The notes beneath the pieces are model-generated. The model did no database searches and was not told the DNA's origin. It saw only the letters and a list, made by a program, of their open reading frames with translations. Shown here piece after piece: positions 10,404 to 21,722 of a stretch of 64,000 bases of DNA (position 1 is the stretch's first letter; each line of letters opens with the position of its first letter). This stretch comes from Exobasidium rhododendri (Eukaryota > Basidiomycota > Exobasidiomycetes > Exobasidiales > Exobasidiaceae): assembly GCA_026210745.1 (NCBI GenBank), contig CP110630.1, forward strand, positions 6,076,001 to 6,140,000, given 5' to 3'. Made by a program: the position numbers and the translations under genes.

Positions 10404-11508
10404 ATGCTGGTCCTCGTGATAGGTAGGTGATGATCCTTCGATCTTTTAGGTGAATCCTTGAATCTTTTATCCATCTCATTTCTATTCGCAGGTGACCTTC
10501 ATCTTCCAAATCGAGCGTCAGATCTGCCAAACAAGTTTCGAAAGCTACTTGTGCCAGGCAAGATACAACAGATCATCTGCACTGGTAACGTCTGCGATCG
10601 GGAGACACTCGACTATCTGCGGACGATTGCAGGCGATGTTCATGTCGTGAAGGGAGATTGGGACGAGGTTCGTATCGTAATTGCTTGACATTCCCTCTGC
10701 TTGGCGACAAGGACATGATCTGACTGTTTCACTTTCTATGTTATCTGCGCAGAATCCACACTTTCCCAATTCACTCATCCTTCATCATCCACCTCTGCGT
10801 ATAGGAGTGCTGCATGGTCATCAGATAGTGCCTTCTGGAGATGTTGACAGCCTCTGTTCAATTGCGAGGGCGATGGATGTTGATCTATTGGTGACGGGGC
10901 ATACACATCGATTTGATGCATTCGAGAAAGAGGGTAGATTCTTCGTTAATCCAGGTAGTGCAACTGGAGCTTGGAGTTCAGTCTGGCCGGTCAAAGAAGG
11001 AGACGAGGAGGAGGAGGAAAAGGAGGGGGAGAAGAAGGATGGGGAGAAAGAAGAAAAGGAGACAGAAAAGTCAACGGAGCAGAAGCCAAAAGCGAGTGTC
11101 GAAGATGAAAAAGCTGAAAAGGATGAGAAGAAGGTGGAGAAATTCAAGGATGAGGCATCATCGAGCACAAACGAGAAAGAGGAGGCGAGTAAAAATGCCG
11201 AAGAGAGTCCGGAGAAGGCGAAAGCTGCGGAGCTACCAGAGCCAAAGGCCGCGCCCGGTCCAACACCAAGCTTTGCTCGTGAGTGGAGTGAGTGAAGCAG
11301 CTCAAGATTACGGTGTTGTTGACAGACCCTTTCTTCCCCGTCACCAGTGCTAGACGTTCAAGGTCCCGTGGTGGTGACCTACGTTTACCAACTCATCGAA
11401 GGTGAAGTCAAGGTAGAGAAGATGGAATTTCGCAAAAAGCTGGACAACGCACCCACGCAGGTTCCTGCTGCTGGTCAGAGACGATCCGTGGGCACAGCAA
11501 GGAATTAG
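10404..11508 (+). CDS. VPS29: Retromer subunit VPS29
   Basis: Metallophosphoesterase-fold scaffold of retromer, which recycles cargo from endosomes to the Golgi. Four exons: 10404-10422 (19 nt), 10492-10667, 10753-11278, 11348-11508; 293 aa. Motifs: LVIGDLHLP formed across the first junction, [37 protein letters not shown], and [16 protein letters not shown] after the last junction. The fold is interrupted at residues about 146-237 by a highly charged Lys/Glu/Ser-rich segment of some 90 residues, placed just before the C-terminal SFALLDVQG strand. Human VPS29 is about 182 aa; yeast Vps29 is also enlarged. A short tail follows VEKMEFRKK. Confidence 0.93.
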
Positions 11509-11632
11509 ACACGATCAGCGACCGACAGAGAAAAGATGATGATCAAATTGCGATTGTACTGTACAGATTAACGAGCATGTGATTAATAAAGACATATGAC
11601 TGAGAGAAACGAATCGTGGTGAAGGATGTAAC

Positions 11633-13304
11633 TTAAGTCGCCTTGACAATTGCAGGCACCACTTCCTCCAGCCTTTCCACTTGCTGGCTTAGAAGTTGAT
11701 TCCTCCCCTCCAGCCAACGGAGCAGATCCACGGCTTGAAATAGTACAGCTGACTTGCTGCCTGCTCCACCACCTGCACTACCTCCTCTGCCTCTACCTTT
11801 ACCTCTCCCCCTGGTAGCTGTTGTGCCATGGACTGATCTTCCACCATGGTGAAGAATCGCTTCGAGTGCTGCCTTTCTCTTCGCTTTGCTCTTTCTGCGC
11901 TTGCTAGCTGCACTCGCCTCTTCATCTTCCAACGTGCTCTCATAGTCACTCCTATCGTCAAGCCCTTCATCTTCGACCCCGGTCCCAGCTCCAGAACTCA
12001 TCCCTAATCCTCTCGCCCCGAACTCTCTTCCAGCTTCTAACAATTCGACGAGCTCCTTGAAGGCTTCTCGAATGTGATTCCTCCGTCTTTGCTCACTGAG
12101 TATATGATTTTGTCGCTTTTCATGATCTGACAGAAGATCTTTCTTCGCTGCCGCCGCTGCTGCTGCTGCCGCCGCTGCTGCTGATGCTGTTGCAGCCGAA
12201 TTAGGATGCGATCGCAAATCCGTACTGTTGCTGTACTGATATTGAGGAAATTCTCCACCATGCTCTACTTTCATCTTCTTGCCCATTGCTGCATCATGCG
12301 AAGCCTTGTGTGTACTTTTCCTTCTTCCTTGTGTATCTTTGTGATGCCGCCTATCTTTCTCTTCCTGTTCAATTCCCTCGCGCCAGTCTCCGATCGGCAT
12401 ACCAAATGCAGCACCGGCGTTGCTTTCAATGTGACCAGTGTGAGGGCTCGTCTGCGATAGACCAAGTGTCGAGCTAGGAGAGCTCTTTCCTTTACTACTG
12501 TTTGTACTCTTCCTTGCGTTCCTGCGATGGTCTTGCGTCGGTGGTAAAGATGGAGGCATACCATACGCATAAGCACCTCGTTCTGCATCTGCAAAGCTGG
12601 GCAGATCAACGGGAAGATTCGGATTAAAATCCCACCCTTCAAATCCTTGTAGGAAGTTTGTGAGAAAATTTGCTTCGTTAGCATCAAACAAGCTTTTTGA
12701 TGTGTCCTTGAGCATTGGTGCGGATGCTGCTGCTCCCCCTCCCAGTTGCTGCGGTATTACCGCTGCCATGGCCGGATTTCGGGCCAGGTACTGTTCAAAA
12801 GTGAGTTGCTCCACAGGGGCGGATGTCATGTGTTGATGCGAGTGTGTGGGTGGCATGCTGAAATTGACTGGCACGTCGTCAGTCCTCTGATTATCTCCTC
12901 CAAGGTCGAGAGTCGAAGAGATCGAGGGTCGATGGTGACTTCCGGAGCTCGTCATGATGGTATCGACCGCATCATCGTTCCCGAGCATTCCGCTACCCTT
13001 TGGTGTACTTTCTGAAGAAGCGATCAGAGCAGAGGGTGTGAATGGTCCACTAGATCCCATAGCCGAAGACATGCCAAAGAAATTGCTGAAGTCGGGTGAA
13101 GAGACTAGATTGAAGTCGGACGGAGTGATATTCTCCGGCAGATTCAGCGAGAATTGAAAGTCTAGTGGAAGCAGTAAGTCAGTTTTAGCAATCCTGATTC
13201 GGTCCTCCTCTTAGTCGATCTTAGCACTCACCCTCGAATGATGGCGGCATGGCCGGTAAGTCAAAGGCAGCCATGACGGATGATGGAGTCGGACTGGACG
13301 TCAT
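11633..13304 (-). CDS. bHLH transcription factor with very long loop
   Basis: DNA-binding regulator. Exons 13304-13232 and 13161-11633 (70-bp intron); 533 aa. The basic region and helix 1 read EKRQNHILSEQRRRNHIREAFKEL; the contact residues His, Glu and Arg in H-x3-E-x3-R spacing (HILSEQRRR) are those of CACGTG-binding class B proteins. Helix 2 (KSAVLFQAVDLLRWLEGRN) and a short leucine-zipper-like end (LLSQQVERLEEVV) lie about 100 residues later, separated by a Gly/Arg/Ser-rich loop. N-terminal segments with acidic and aromatic residues (PSDFNLVSSPDF) could be activation regions. A poly-Ala run precedes the basic region. No intergenic CACGTG was noted in its own promoter. The target genes are unknown. 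Confidence 0.85.
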
Positions 13305-14327
13305 GATGGTGGTAGTCCTTCTGCAGTCCGCCTTGTCCGTCTCTCCCCCTTTTTCTCCCCTTTTCTCTCCTACACTTGCCCTTGTCCTACTTGTTCCTGA
13401 AGACGAGAAGAGCGGAATGTCTCAAGAACGGCCATTAGAGCACAACGGTGAATAAGTTTGCTCGTCGCTCGATGTGGGGAAGTCTCTTCAAAATCGATGA
13501 AGGACGGTTCCCTCACCGGTCGGTACACACGCTCAATCCTCCTCCAGTCTCACTTTCCTTTTACATTTATTTACTGTACTGTTAGGCGTGCTATACTGTA
13601 TGTATGTTTTGAATCTACTGTATAGAAAAATTTCATAAACAGATGAGACAGCTTTCTGTTAATATTTCGACAGGTCAAAGAGATATTTTTAAGGAAAAAA
13701 AAAAGGGAAATAAAGGAAAAGATACAGATCAGACGACATAGTACAGTATAGAGATTGCTTTAATAAAGCACCACTTTGATTGACGCATTCGCAGCCGATA
13801 TTGATTAAGCTAAGCCGCCTACGTCAAAACATAAGGATTATTTACAGTCTCCGCCGATCCACTTCCTTTCCTTTCTCTCCACATGATTCACCATCGTGAG
13901 CGGGGAAAAAGCAGAGTAAGAAGGAAGAGGAATTAGTCAATTGTTGCTGTCAGTATAATGCCCTTTCGACATCTCAAGTCAAAGCAAGAGGCGGAGGGAC
14001 ACGAGGATCGGGGATCGGGAACTATGCAGGTACCGCAGACTGACGGGACGGAGATCATCTTCAGTCGCTTCCGATCAGTGTCCCTATCTAGACATGGATC
14101 GGAGTAATGGAGGGGTAGTAAGGTGGCCTATGCGACAGACAAAAAAGACAAAAGAGAGGGTCGAGGGTCACACCTGATGACGAGTAAAAAGGCGAATATG
14201 TAGTTGAGTCGGGTATGTATGAGTATATTTGTTGTACAAATTGTGTTGTGGGGGTGGGGAAGGCTTTAAGGATAGAGGGGAGGATAAAAGTACAGGGTAC
14301 ATAGGCTAAAATAAACGCGGCACGCAA
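13305..14327. other. Long intergenic region upstream of the bHLH gene
   Basis: About 1.0 kb. The part near the bHLH start (13321-13395) is pyrimidine-rich on the plus strand, so the bHLH leader is purine-rich. The rest is AT-rich with short A and T runs (for example an A run near 13697-13707). It contains no ORF with coding character; the right end (14088-14327) is probably the 3' UTR of the DysF gene. A promoter of this length is the largest between recognised genes here, which fits a regulated transcription factor gene. Confidence 0.5.
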
Positions 14328-17300
14328 TCAGTATTCGCCATCCTGTTCTGCTGCAAGGGTCAGCTTTCGTATCAAATTTGACGGACTCGATTCTGCATTC
14401 CCATCCGTCTTCTTCTCTCTACTCGTCCTTGGTCTCTCCTTTCTACTTGGCAGAGGGGATTGGAGTAAGTCGGCCAAGAGGGCTCGATCTCGATCAGCTT
14501 TTTCTGTTGTCGTCAGTGAGGCAAATTGTCGAGCGTTGCTACTGGAAGGTGTGAGCGTTCCCCTGTCAAAGGCGGAGGAAGGTCTACTAGGGGGTGCAAA
14601 GGACGGTTGGGTATAACGTCGACTGGTAGGACCGTTGGCCAATGATCCAGCAAGTGATTTGGGCGTGCTACTTCGAAGAACGGACAGTGCAGGAGAGCCT
14701 CGCTGCGTGCTCAGCTGAGGCGTGTATCTCCCTGCGAGACGATGCGAAGGAGCTTCCACGGCAGAAGAAGCATCCCTTATATCCATCAATGCTTTGGCAC
14801 ATTTCTCCAAATCAGACCAGAATTCTAGCCTGGGCAGATTAGCGGCACGCCAATCATCTCCTGCTGCTGTCAGGCATGAAGCTACGCCTCTACTCCCCTC
14901 CGTTGAGCCGAGCATGGGTGACAAGGAAAGAGGAGCATTGGGTTCCACTGCCTGGCCGTTGCTGGCCTCGATAGTCCAATGGTCCTGTTTGAAGTGATGA
15001 TTGGCGTGTGACTTTGCATGGAGTGTCAAGAGAAGGAGGAGTAAAGACGCTCGAGTGCCTTGATATTCAAAGGAGAGCAACACCCGATCCAGCTCTCTCT
15101 CAAGCAGATCCCAAACATCCATTGTGTCTGGGATCGAAGCAGCTTTTCGCCATCGTCCCTTTGCTTGACGTGCAGCATCCTTCTTGGCGGTCAGCAGACT
15201 CTCCGTCGTCCCGTCTGGAATACTGCTTCCCACACCATTGTAGGCGAGATCTTCTTCTCTGGCTACCTCAACGATCGAAGAGACCGGCTCGACGCCCAAC
15301 CATATCCTCCACAGTAGCAGTTTTTGGCGATCCAATTTGCAAGCCTTCATGACTCTCATCACCCTTCGAAAGTTGATCTCGACAAGAGCGTCTTTGGTCA
15401 GATCAAAGGTCTGCCTTTCTCGTGTGTGATCGTAGCCTTCTCTGTCGCTTGATTGCAGATTTGAACGGGAGCCAGAGTAGGAAAGAACACGCATCCTCGT
15501 CTCCTCTTTCTCTTTCTCCTCTTGTGATTTTTGCGCGAACCTTCTCTCTCTTGAGCGCAAAGACGTACTGGCAAATGCCAGATCATCTTCATTCAGTCTC
15601 TTCTTGACGAAATTCCAGCTGAAGAAAGGGTTCCTTGCATCGATGTCGCTCAGCCACATCTCGCTTTCAAGCTTCTGCCGATCGTAAAGGCGTTTGCTGT
15701 GGTTTCGACGATGATCGAAAATAGCCGGCAGCAGGGTCTTCAGTTCCTGAAGCGTGCCGGTGAATTCGCGAGTATGTCGCCTTTGTCTCCTCTGCTCTTT
15801 GCCCATCTTGATCTTTGTCGGATCAGCGCCGTTAGAAAGATTGCCCGCGGTCTGGCGGGGTAAGAAAGCAGAAGGACCTTCACCTTTCGAAGCATAGGAT
15901 TCCGTGTCATCCGATTCTAGGTCAGAAAGAGTGTCCTTATCGGAGGATGAAGAAGAGGAAGAACGAGAAAGAAGAGAAGCAGCATCCCCAGAGATCTTTC
16001 GATTCTGTCGCTTTTCCTCCTTTGTCCTTTCTTCTTCGACTAGCTGAGCCCAGTCGCCCGAAGCCTTACCCACTCCCGAAGGTGTGCTCAGCACACCATT
16101 AGGAGTAGCAGCAAGCAGAGGCGCCATTGTGGGAACAACAAGAGCTTTTCTCCTTCTCAATCGGATCCATCTCCTTCGACGTACGTAAGTGTTCTGATTT
16201 GGATTGCCAGTCCACTTGGCACTACGAGTTCTAGCAGTCCTTTTGAGTGCCTCGAATCCGTCATCTTCTCGAGTCTGTTCCTTTTCCCGTCGCTTTGAAA
16301 TCTTCTTCTCCTCTCTCGCGTTCATGATCTCGTTTCCTTTCAAGCCCATCCTCGGAAGAATGGACGTCGAGGGTTTCGTGGAGAAGGGAAGAGAAGTACG
16401 TCCATAGTGGTGGCCGTATTGCCAGCCCGATTCATCGACATCCCCACTCATGTCGATCAGCCACTCTGGATGTACCCATTCCCAAGACGGGTCGGGCAGC
16501 TGAGCATTCGCAATGTTGTAGGCTGAATTACCGTTAGCAGCGTTTGTCCATGCATTTGGGTCCCATTGAAACAGCGTCTTGGCACTGAATTTGGGTATGC
16601 CAAAGACCATCAGGCCACGCTGGTTTTCATACAGAACGTCGTACTCAAATCGTTCCCCAAGTTCCTCTGGTGCTTGCTGAGCTACGAGATTTCTCAAGAC
16701 ATTCTCCAGCTCGTGCTCGGCCGATTGCTTTGTACTTTCGTGCTGCTCACTGTCACTTTCCTCCACGACATCTGAAGTCTCTCGCCCCTTCCTTCGCATG
16801 GCAAGATACCTCTTTCGAAGGGACGGGATGTTCAGATTAATAGTGGAAGCAACAGAAGCACTTGTATTCTGTCTTTCCAGCAATGTTCGCTTTCCGTCGG
16901 TCCTACCGTCACTTCGACCTACCAAGTTCTCTACAACAGGGGACATGCAGTAGTCGCCTTCTTCCATCTCTGTTCCGCTGATCTTTCCGTTGGTCTGAAT
17001 TCTTTCTAAATCGCTCACAGAGCTTCTCTGACTATCCATCCCTCCATACCTACGAAGAGAGTTCAACACCGGCGTGGAAGAACGCGAATTGTCACCTATT
17101 GCTGTCAAGGCGATAGAGCTTCCCACCGGCAATTGAGGTACCGTTGAGCTGGGACGAGATGGATGCGGAGAAAATCGCTCCATAGCTCGGCGATTTCGAC
17201 TCTGACTAGACGCATAGTACAGTCCTGATTGCACTTTGTTCGAGATTGTGCCCTTCCGCGTGGGCAACCTTCTACCTTGTCGACTAAATCCTAGTGAATC

Positions 17301-18780
17301 TCCTCTCTGCCTTGCTATACTTGATGAGCCAGACTTCTCGTGCCTGATACTATGCAACATTCTCTTCCTTTCTTTCTTTGTGAGCTCCTCTCCATGTTCT
17401 AAGTTGAGCAGGTACTCTTCTTGTTGAGTAACGGGAAGATCAGATCCTTCGCTGCCGCTTGCCGAGCCTTCTTCATCGCTAGAGGATGAGGTCGATGATG
17501 ACGACATGTTGCCATTTATCGCTTCATCGGCAGCGAGAACCGAATTCGAATGCGAAACTTGACGCTGACAAGCTTCTGCAGCTACTTGTGCGTCTGCATC
17601 ACAGTTGTCTCCATTCTCAGAGACACTGCCTGGAGTGAGGGAAGACTGAGCAGAGGGCGCTTCAGAGCGAATCTCCTCGAGTATGCAAGGCTCTAATCCT
17701 GCTTCAGTTGAAGACTGTACCATGAGTAAAGGCCTTTGTCGAGCCACAGCGTTCTTTTTCGTGAGATTCTGCGTTATCAGCGTCGGCAGATTTCGCTTCG
17801 ACGACTTGACAGATTCTGCACTTTGTACTCCCTTCGCGACTGATGTCAATGTCCCAGGTGGCTCAGTCGACTCATGGTTCGCTAGAGGGTGTTCTACAGA
17901 TAGAGGGTATTCTGTAGATAGAAGCAAGGGTTTGCCAATCATCTGTGCATCTCTTCCTGCCTCATTCACTTTCTCCGTCTCGGTGTACGACAGCCCAGAA
18001 CCTTTTCTTTGTCTGTGGCGCTGATCTTTGCTTCGGAGAGTCAAGCTCCTTAGATATGGGACTTTGTCGTTGCTATCACTCTCAGCATCATCTTTCTCCT
18101 TCCTTCCATTCGACGCAGTTTCGAGGAACGTATTTGACCTCATCAAGTGAAATTTGGCCCTCTGAGCGGCAAGGACGGAGTATCCAGGAAAGCCGCTGAT
18201 ACCTAGCTTAACCTCTCCTGATCTAGGGGCAAGGATGATCGAATCTGAGGGAAGAGGGGCGCTGTAAGATCATATGACCGTTCAACAACATTCCTGTTCA
18301 CGACTCACCATCGTCTTTTGCTTCTCTATTGACATGCCTTTTCGGAATATCCCTCCTCTTTCCACCCGCACTTGCAATATTGGTCAGGCCGTCATAGCCC
18401 GATTTCTTCTTCCATATTCTCCTGCTCTGCGATGCCCTTTTCATCCTCTCCAGCTTCTCCACTGCAGCTGCAACATCCTCTTCTCCTCCTTGAATGGGAA
18501 GGATTGCATCTGGATCAGCCAGGGCTCGCAAGGAGGAAGAGGGCCGCGAGAGAGTTGGGAGCTGCAATTGAGCTTCCTGTCTCTCCTCCCAATCGTCCAC
18601 TTCAGGAGATTGTGTGATGCCTGACCGATTCGAGTCATATAGCGCTAAAGCTGATGCGTTGGCATATACGGGTCTAGGAGCGACCAGGCGTGGCATTTGC
18701 TGGCTATTCGTCGCATCGTCCGAAAGAGGATGTCGACTGTTGTTGAGGCTAGGCGAGCCCTGCCGAGAGTTCGACGCCAT
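14328..18780 (-). CDS. DysF (peroxin/dysferlin) domain protein, Mug65-like
   Basis: Large protein of 1462 aa in two exons, 18780-18309 and 18244-14328 (64-bp intron). The joined junction reads KDDDSIILAPRSGEVKLGI, in frame with the downstream exon. Near residues 690-790 are paired DysF motifs: YENQRGLMVFGIPKFS with LFQWDPNAWT (N part), then WEWVHPEWLIDM and ESGWQYGHHYG (C part). This arrangement occurs in fungal Mug65/Spo73-type proteins and in TECPR1 and Pex23-family members. Arg-rich WIRLRRRKALV follows. A second structured-looking region lies at about 1030-1200 (INFRRVMRVMKACKLDRQKLLLWRIWLG; WDLLERELDRVLLSFEYQGTRASLLLLLLTLH). Most of the remainder is Ser/Arg-rich and probably disordered. 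Function in membrane contact or sporulation is inferred from the family only. Confidence 0.78.
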
Positions 18781-19350
18781 TTGATCGACGGAAGAGGTCC
18801 GCGAATTTATGACTCAGTCTGGATATGCATGATGAAGTAAAGCAAGCGCAAGATAGCGAATGAAAGGAAAGGGAGGAGGAAAAGGGAGAGGAGGGTGAGC
18901 AGGGTGAGGAGGGAAAGGGGCCGACGGCGAGCTTCGAGTCGATATGTGAGGGGTGAATAGGAGTTTAAACAGGCGATTCTCCAAATATAGATAATCTTGC
19001 ACAACAAAGGCGTTCTAGAACTTTGACGCTAAAGCAATGCGACGCACACATCCGTTCCTAGTCAAGTTGACTCCTGGACGGCTGACACGACGAAGCCGCC
19101 GCCCTGTTGGTTGCGCGGGAGAAGCACATGAGAGAGATCGGTCATCATACCGTGTGCACGTTCAATGCTAGAGGCAAGAATCTAATGAAGGTCTCTCTAC
19201 ATGCGAAGTCAAAACCAACGATACTGCTTAAAAGTGTCTAACGGCGATGCAGAACTACTAGATTCGCTAAGGTCCTCTTTATCAATGAGAGAAAGATGTA
19301 ATCAATGAAACGCAAAAGCAGATAGATGTCTGTAGTCTACTTGGTGTAAT
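18781..19350. other. Intergenic region, DysF gene promoter and NDUFS4 3' side
   Basis: 570 bp between the start of the DysF gene (minus) and the stop of NDUFS4 (minus). The first 120 bp are purine-rich on the plus strand (18861-18920). Open frames here are short and low in complexity. At 19335-19364, over the NDUFS4 stop codon, a 15-bp unit (tctacttggtgtaa/ga) is directly duplicated. Confidence 0.45.
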
Positions 19351-20129
19351 CTACTTGGTGTGATGAATGCGGAGCTTGCCGGGTGAGTAATTGTAGTTGG
19401 CAGCATAGCTCTTTGGGCCTATGCGGGCCTTGTGTGGCTCCTGAAGAAAGTATGACCAATTCTGCTTTTCGCTGCCGAGACAAGACAAAGTGAGAAGGGA
19501 TGATAATGTGAGCACTGCTGTACGAATTCATCACACACGAGACAGACCGATGTCACTAACCAGAAATGAATGGCATCCTCCTTGGTGCGGAATTTGAGAA
19601 CGGTTCCTTGCATATAATCGGCGCTGAAAAGGGAAACATTTCTCGACGTCAGTCACACCCAAGCGAGGGTCGCCTCAGCTACATCTTTCCTTGACACTCA
19701 CGAACTAGCCCAGCCTATCAATGGATTTTCCCATCGAGCACTTCCTTGTAGAATGTCGAAGTCTACTCTCCAGAAACTTGTACCCGCTCGTCCTGAAGAA
19801 TTTGCAGTCTTCGCTGGCTTGAAAATGCGGACAGGCCTTTGACGCAATTCAGCTGCGATAATATGAGCGTTTGGTGTGTCAATATCAGCTGCACAGTCCA
19901 GTAAGCAAGCTTGCACATATCACATACATGGAGCGTCGTTGATCACATCTGCCAAAGTAGCGATTGTTTGTCGTTCTTGTTGCTCCTTGATCAAGTCTCT
20001 CGACGCAGTTGAATCGATCTTTGTTGGTACCTTAGCTTCCCTGAGGATGGCAGACGTGGACACTGTACGAGCGTACTGCGCTCGCCGTATCGCAGATCGT
20101 GCCTGCGTGACACCACGTAGGAAAGACAT
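19351..20129 (-). CDS. NDUFS4: NADH:ubiquinone oxidoreductase subunit NDUFS4
   Basis: 18-21 kDa subunit of the peripheral arm of mitochondrial complex I. Exons 20129-19928, 19888-19702, 19623-19561, 19471-19351; 190 aa. The N-terminus (MSFLRGVTQARSAIRR) is Arg-rich without acidic residues, as in matrix-targeting peptides. Family blocks: RPVRIFKPAKTANSSG, FWRVDFDILQGSARWENPLIGW, FRTKEDAIHFCEKQNW and GPKSYAANYNYSPGKLRI. Intron 1 is only 39 bp (19927-19889), yet it must be removed because reading through meets a stop after CCA TGT ATG. Complex I places the organism outside the Saccharomyces-type yeasts. It is divergent to the Cwc21-like gene with 183 bp between starts, including a CACGTGAC box. 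Confidence 0.93.
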
Positions 20130-20214
20130 GGTGAAGCGAGTATGTGATCGAATGGTGGGGCCAAGATAGCGTTCGAGGTGCCAGGGATCGAATCAGCACG
20201 ATCGAGTGATTAAG

Positions 20215-20222
20215 CACGTGAC
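20215..20222. promoter_or_regulatory. CACGTGAC E-box between NDUFS4 and the Cwc21-like gene
   Basis: Palindromic CACGTG followed by AC, the preferred form for Cbf1/USF-type bHLH proteins. It sits 86 bp upstream of the NDUFS4 ATG and 91 bp upstream of the divergent start. Seen directly; binding is inferred. Confidence 0.5.
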
Positions 20223-20312
20223 TGGCGTCGCATAGAAGGGCCGATCCTGGCATGGCGGAGACTAGACACTGCAGGAAATAACAGAAAGCACTACCTTTTT
20301 CTCAGCATTGCC

Positions 20313-21592
20313 ATGTCGTACAACAACATCGGACTGGCAACGACCAGAGGATCGTGAGTGCCTGACAACGAGGAGAGAAGCTTGTGGACTGTGAAATTGA
20401 TAGAGATTACCTCTACAGCGGAACGAATGGCTTTGTGCAGCGTAATTTGTCAAATCTACGAGTTCGAGACGACTACAGAAAGAGAGATGATGATCGAGTG
20501 AAGCATCGTCAGCCAGATGAAGGCATTCTAGAGCATGAAAGGAAGAGGAAAGTGGAAGTACGATGCATGGAGCTAAGAATCGAGCTGGAAGATGCTGACA
20601 CTGGAGAAGAAGAGATAGAGGATCAAGTTGCATCTTTGCGAAGTCGATTACTAGAGGCCTCAAGTCATACTAAAGGGAGTGGATACTCAAGAGCAGAAGC
20701 AAAGGCATTGCGACCTTCAGATACGCACGGGCTAGGGGCAGCAAAAGCAGACGAGACTGACAAGATGTCCAGGGCGCTAGGAATACGATCTACTTATCGA
20801 GAGGGGGACGCATTTGATCGAGACTTGCAAGAGAAGAATAAATTGGAACGAATAGAAGAAAGAAAGCGCAGAGAGGAAGATCGTATCAGAGCAGCGGAAG
20901 AAAGGGAAAAGATGGTGAAGTTGCGACGTGAGGACATGATCAAGAGGAGGGAGATCGAAGAAGAAGAAAGAAGGAGGTTCGACGACGAAATCCGCGAAAG
21001 AAGGAGAAGACCAGCGTCGCCACTGCCCCAGCAGAAGAAGCGGACAGCTAGGTCTGCATCCAGGTCACTCTCTCCGCCTCCAATCCGGAGAAAAGCCAGA
21101 TCGAGGTCCAGATCACCGCCGCCACGACGTAGAGCATCTTCTAGATCACCTTCGCCACCCCCTACCAAGAGACGACCAAGATCTAGATCATTGTCTCCTC
21201 CTCCACCCCGACGTCAATCTAAGTATGGACGTTCTTCACCGGCCCTACTCAAGCGCGAGAGACCCTCAAGATCACCGAGTCGTAGTCCGGAGCCTCGCCA
21301 TCGAAATGTGGACAAGACATCCTCCGCATCTCGTCGCCGTCGCCGTTCGCCCTCCTTCACACCTTCGCTTTCTCCTTCCCCACGCCGAAGAAAAAGCCGC
21401 TCTAGGTCCTCCACTCCATCAGATTACCGGTCACCATCACCACCTCCCCGTCGAAGGCGCAGATCACCTTCTTTTACTCCATCACAGTCGCGGTCTCGCT
21501 CACCGTCTCCAAGAAGGCAGCTCAAGAAAGAAAGCGAGCCTTCCAAGGGCATTGCTCCTGGTCCTCCCCCTACTCGACCTCCTGGGATGTGA
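20313..21592 (+). CDS. CWC21: Cwc21/SRRM2-like spliceosome protein
   Basis: Spliceosome component that contacts Prp8 and Snu114 near the catalytic centre. Exons 20313-20353 and 20419-21592 (65-bp intron); 404 aa. The N-terminus MSYNNIGLATTRGS-GTNGFVQRNL is the hallmark of SRRM2/Cwc21, followed by the cwf21 domain (GILEHERKRKVEVRCMELR...EEEIEDQVASLR). A charged coiled-coil-like Arg/Glu region spans about 150-220. The C-terminal 180 residues are an RS domain with SPSPPPxRRR, RSRSRSPPP and SPSFTPS repeats, as in SRRM2 and unlike short yeast Cwc21. The first exon carries only 41 coding bases. The protein is a natural partner of the Tra2-like gene in the same window, though no linkage is implied. 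Confidence 0.92.
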
Positions 21593-21722
21593 ATGTATGC
21601 CCCTCTTCCCACTTTCATCTAATGATCATCTAATGTAATATTGCACCAACAATAACCCAGATTGATACCGATCCATGCTTTGCATATAACCATGTCGATT
21701 GTGAGCTATCGCATACACACCC

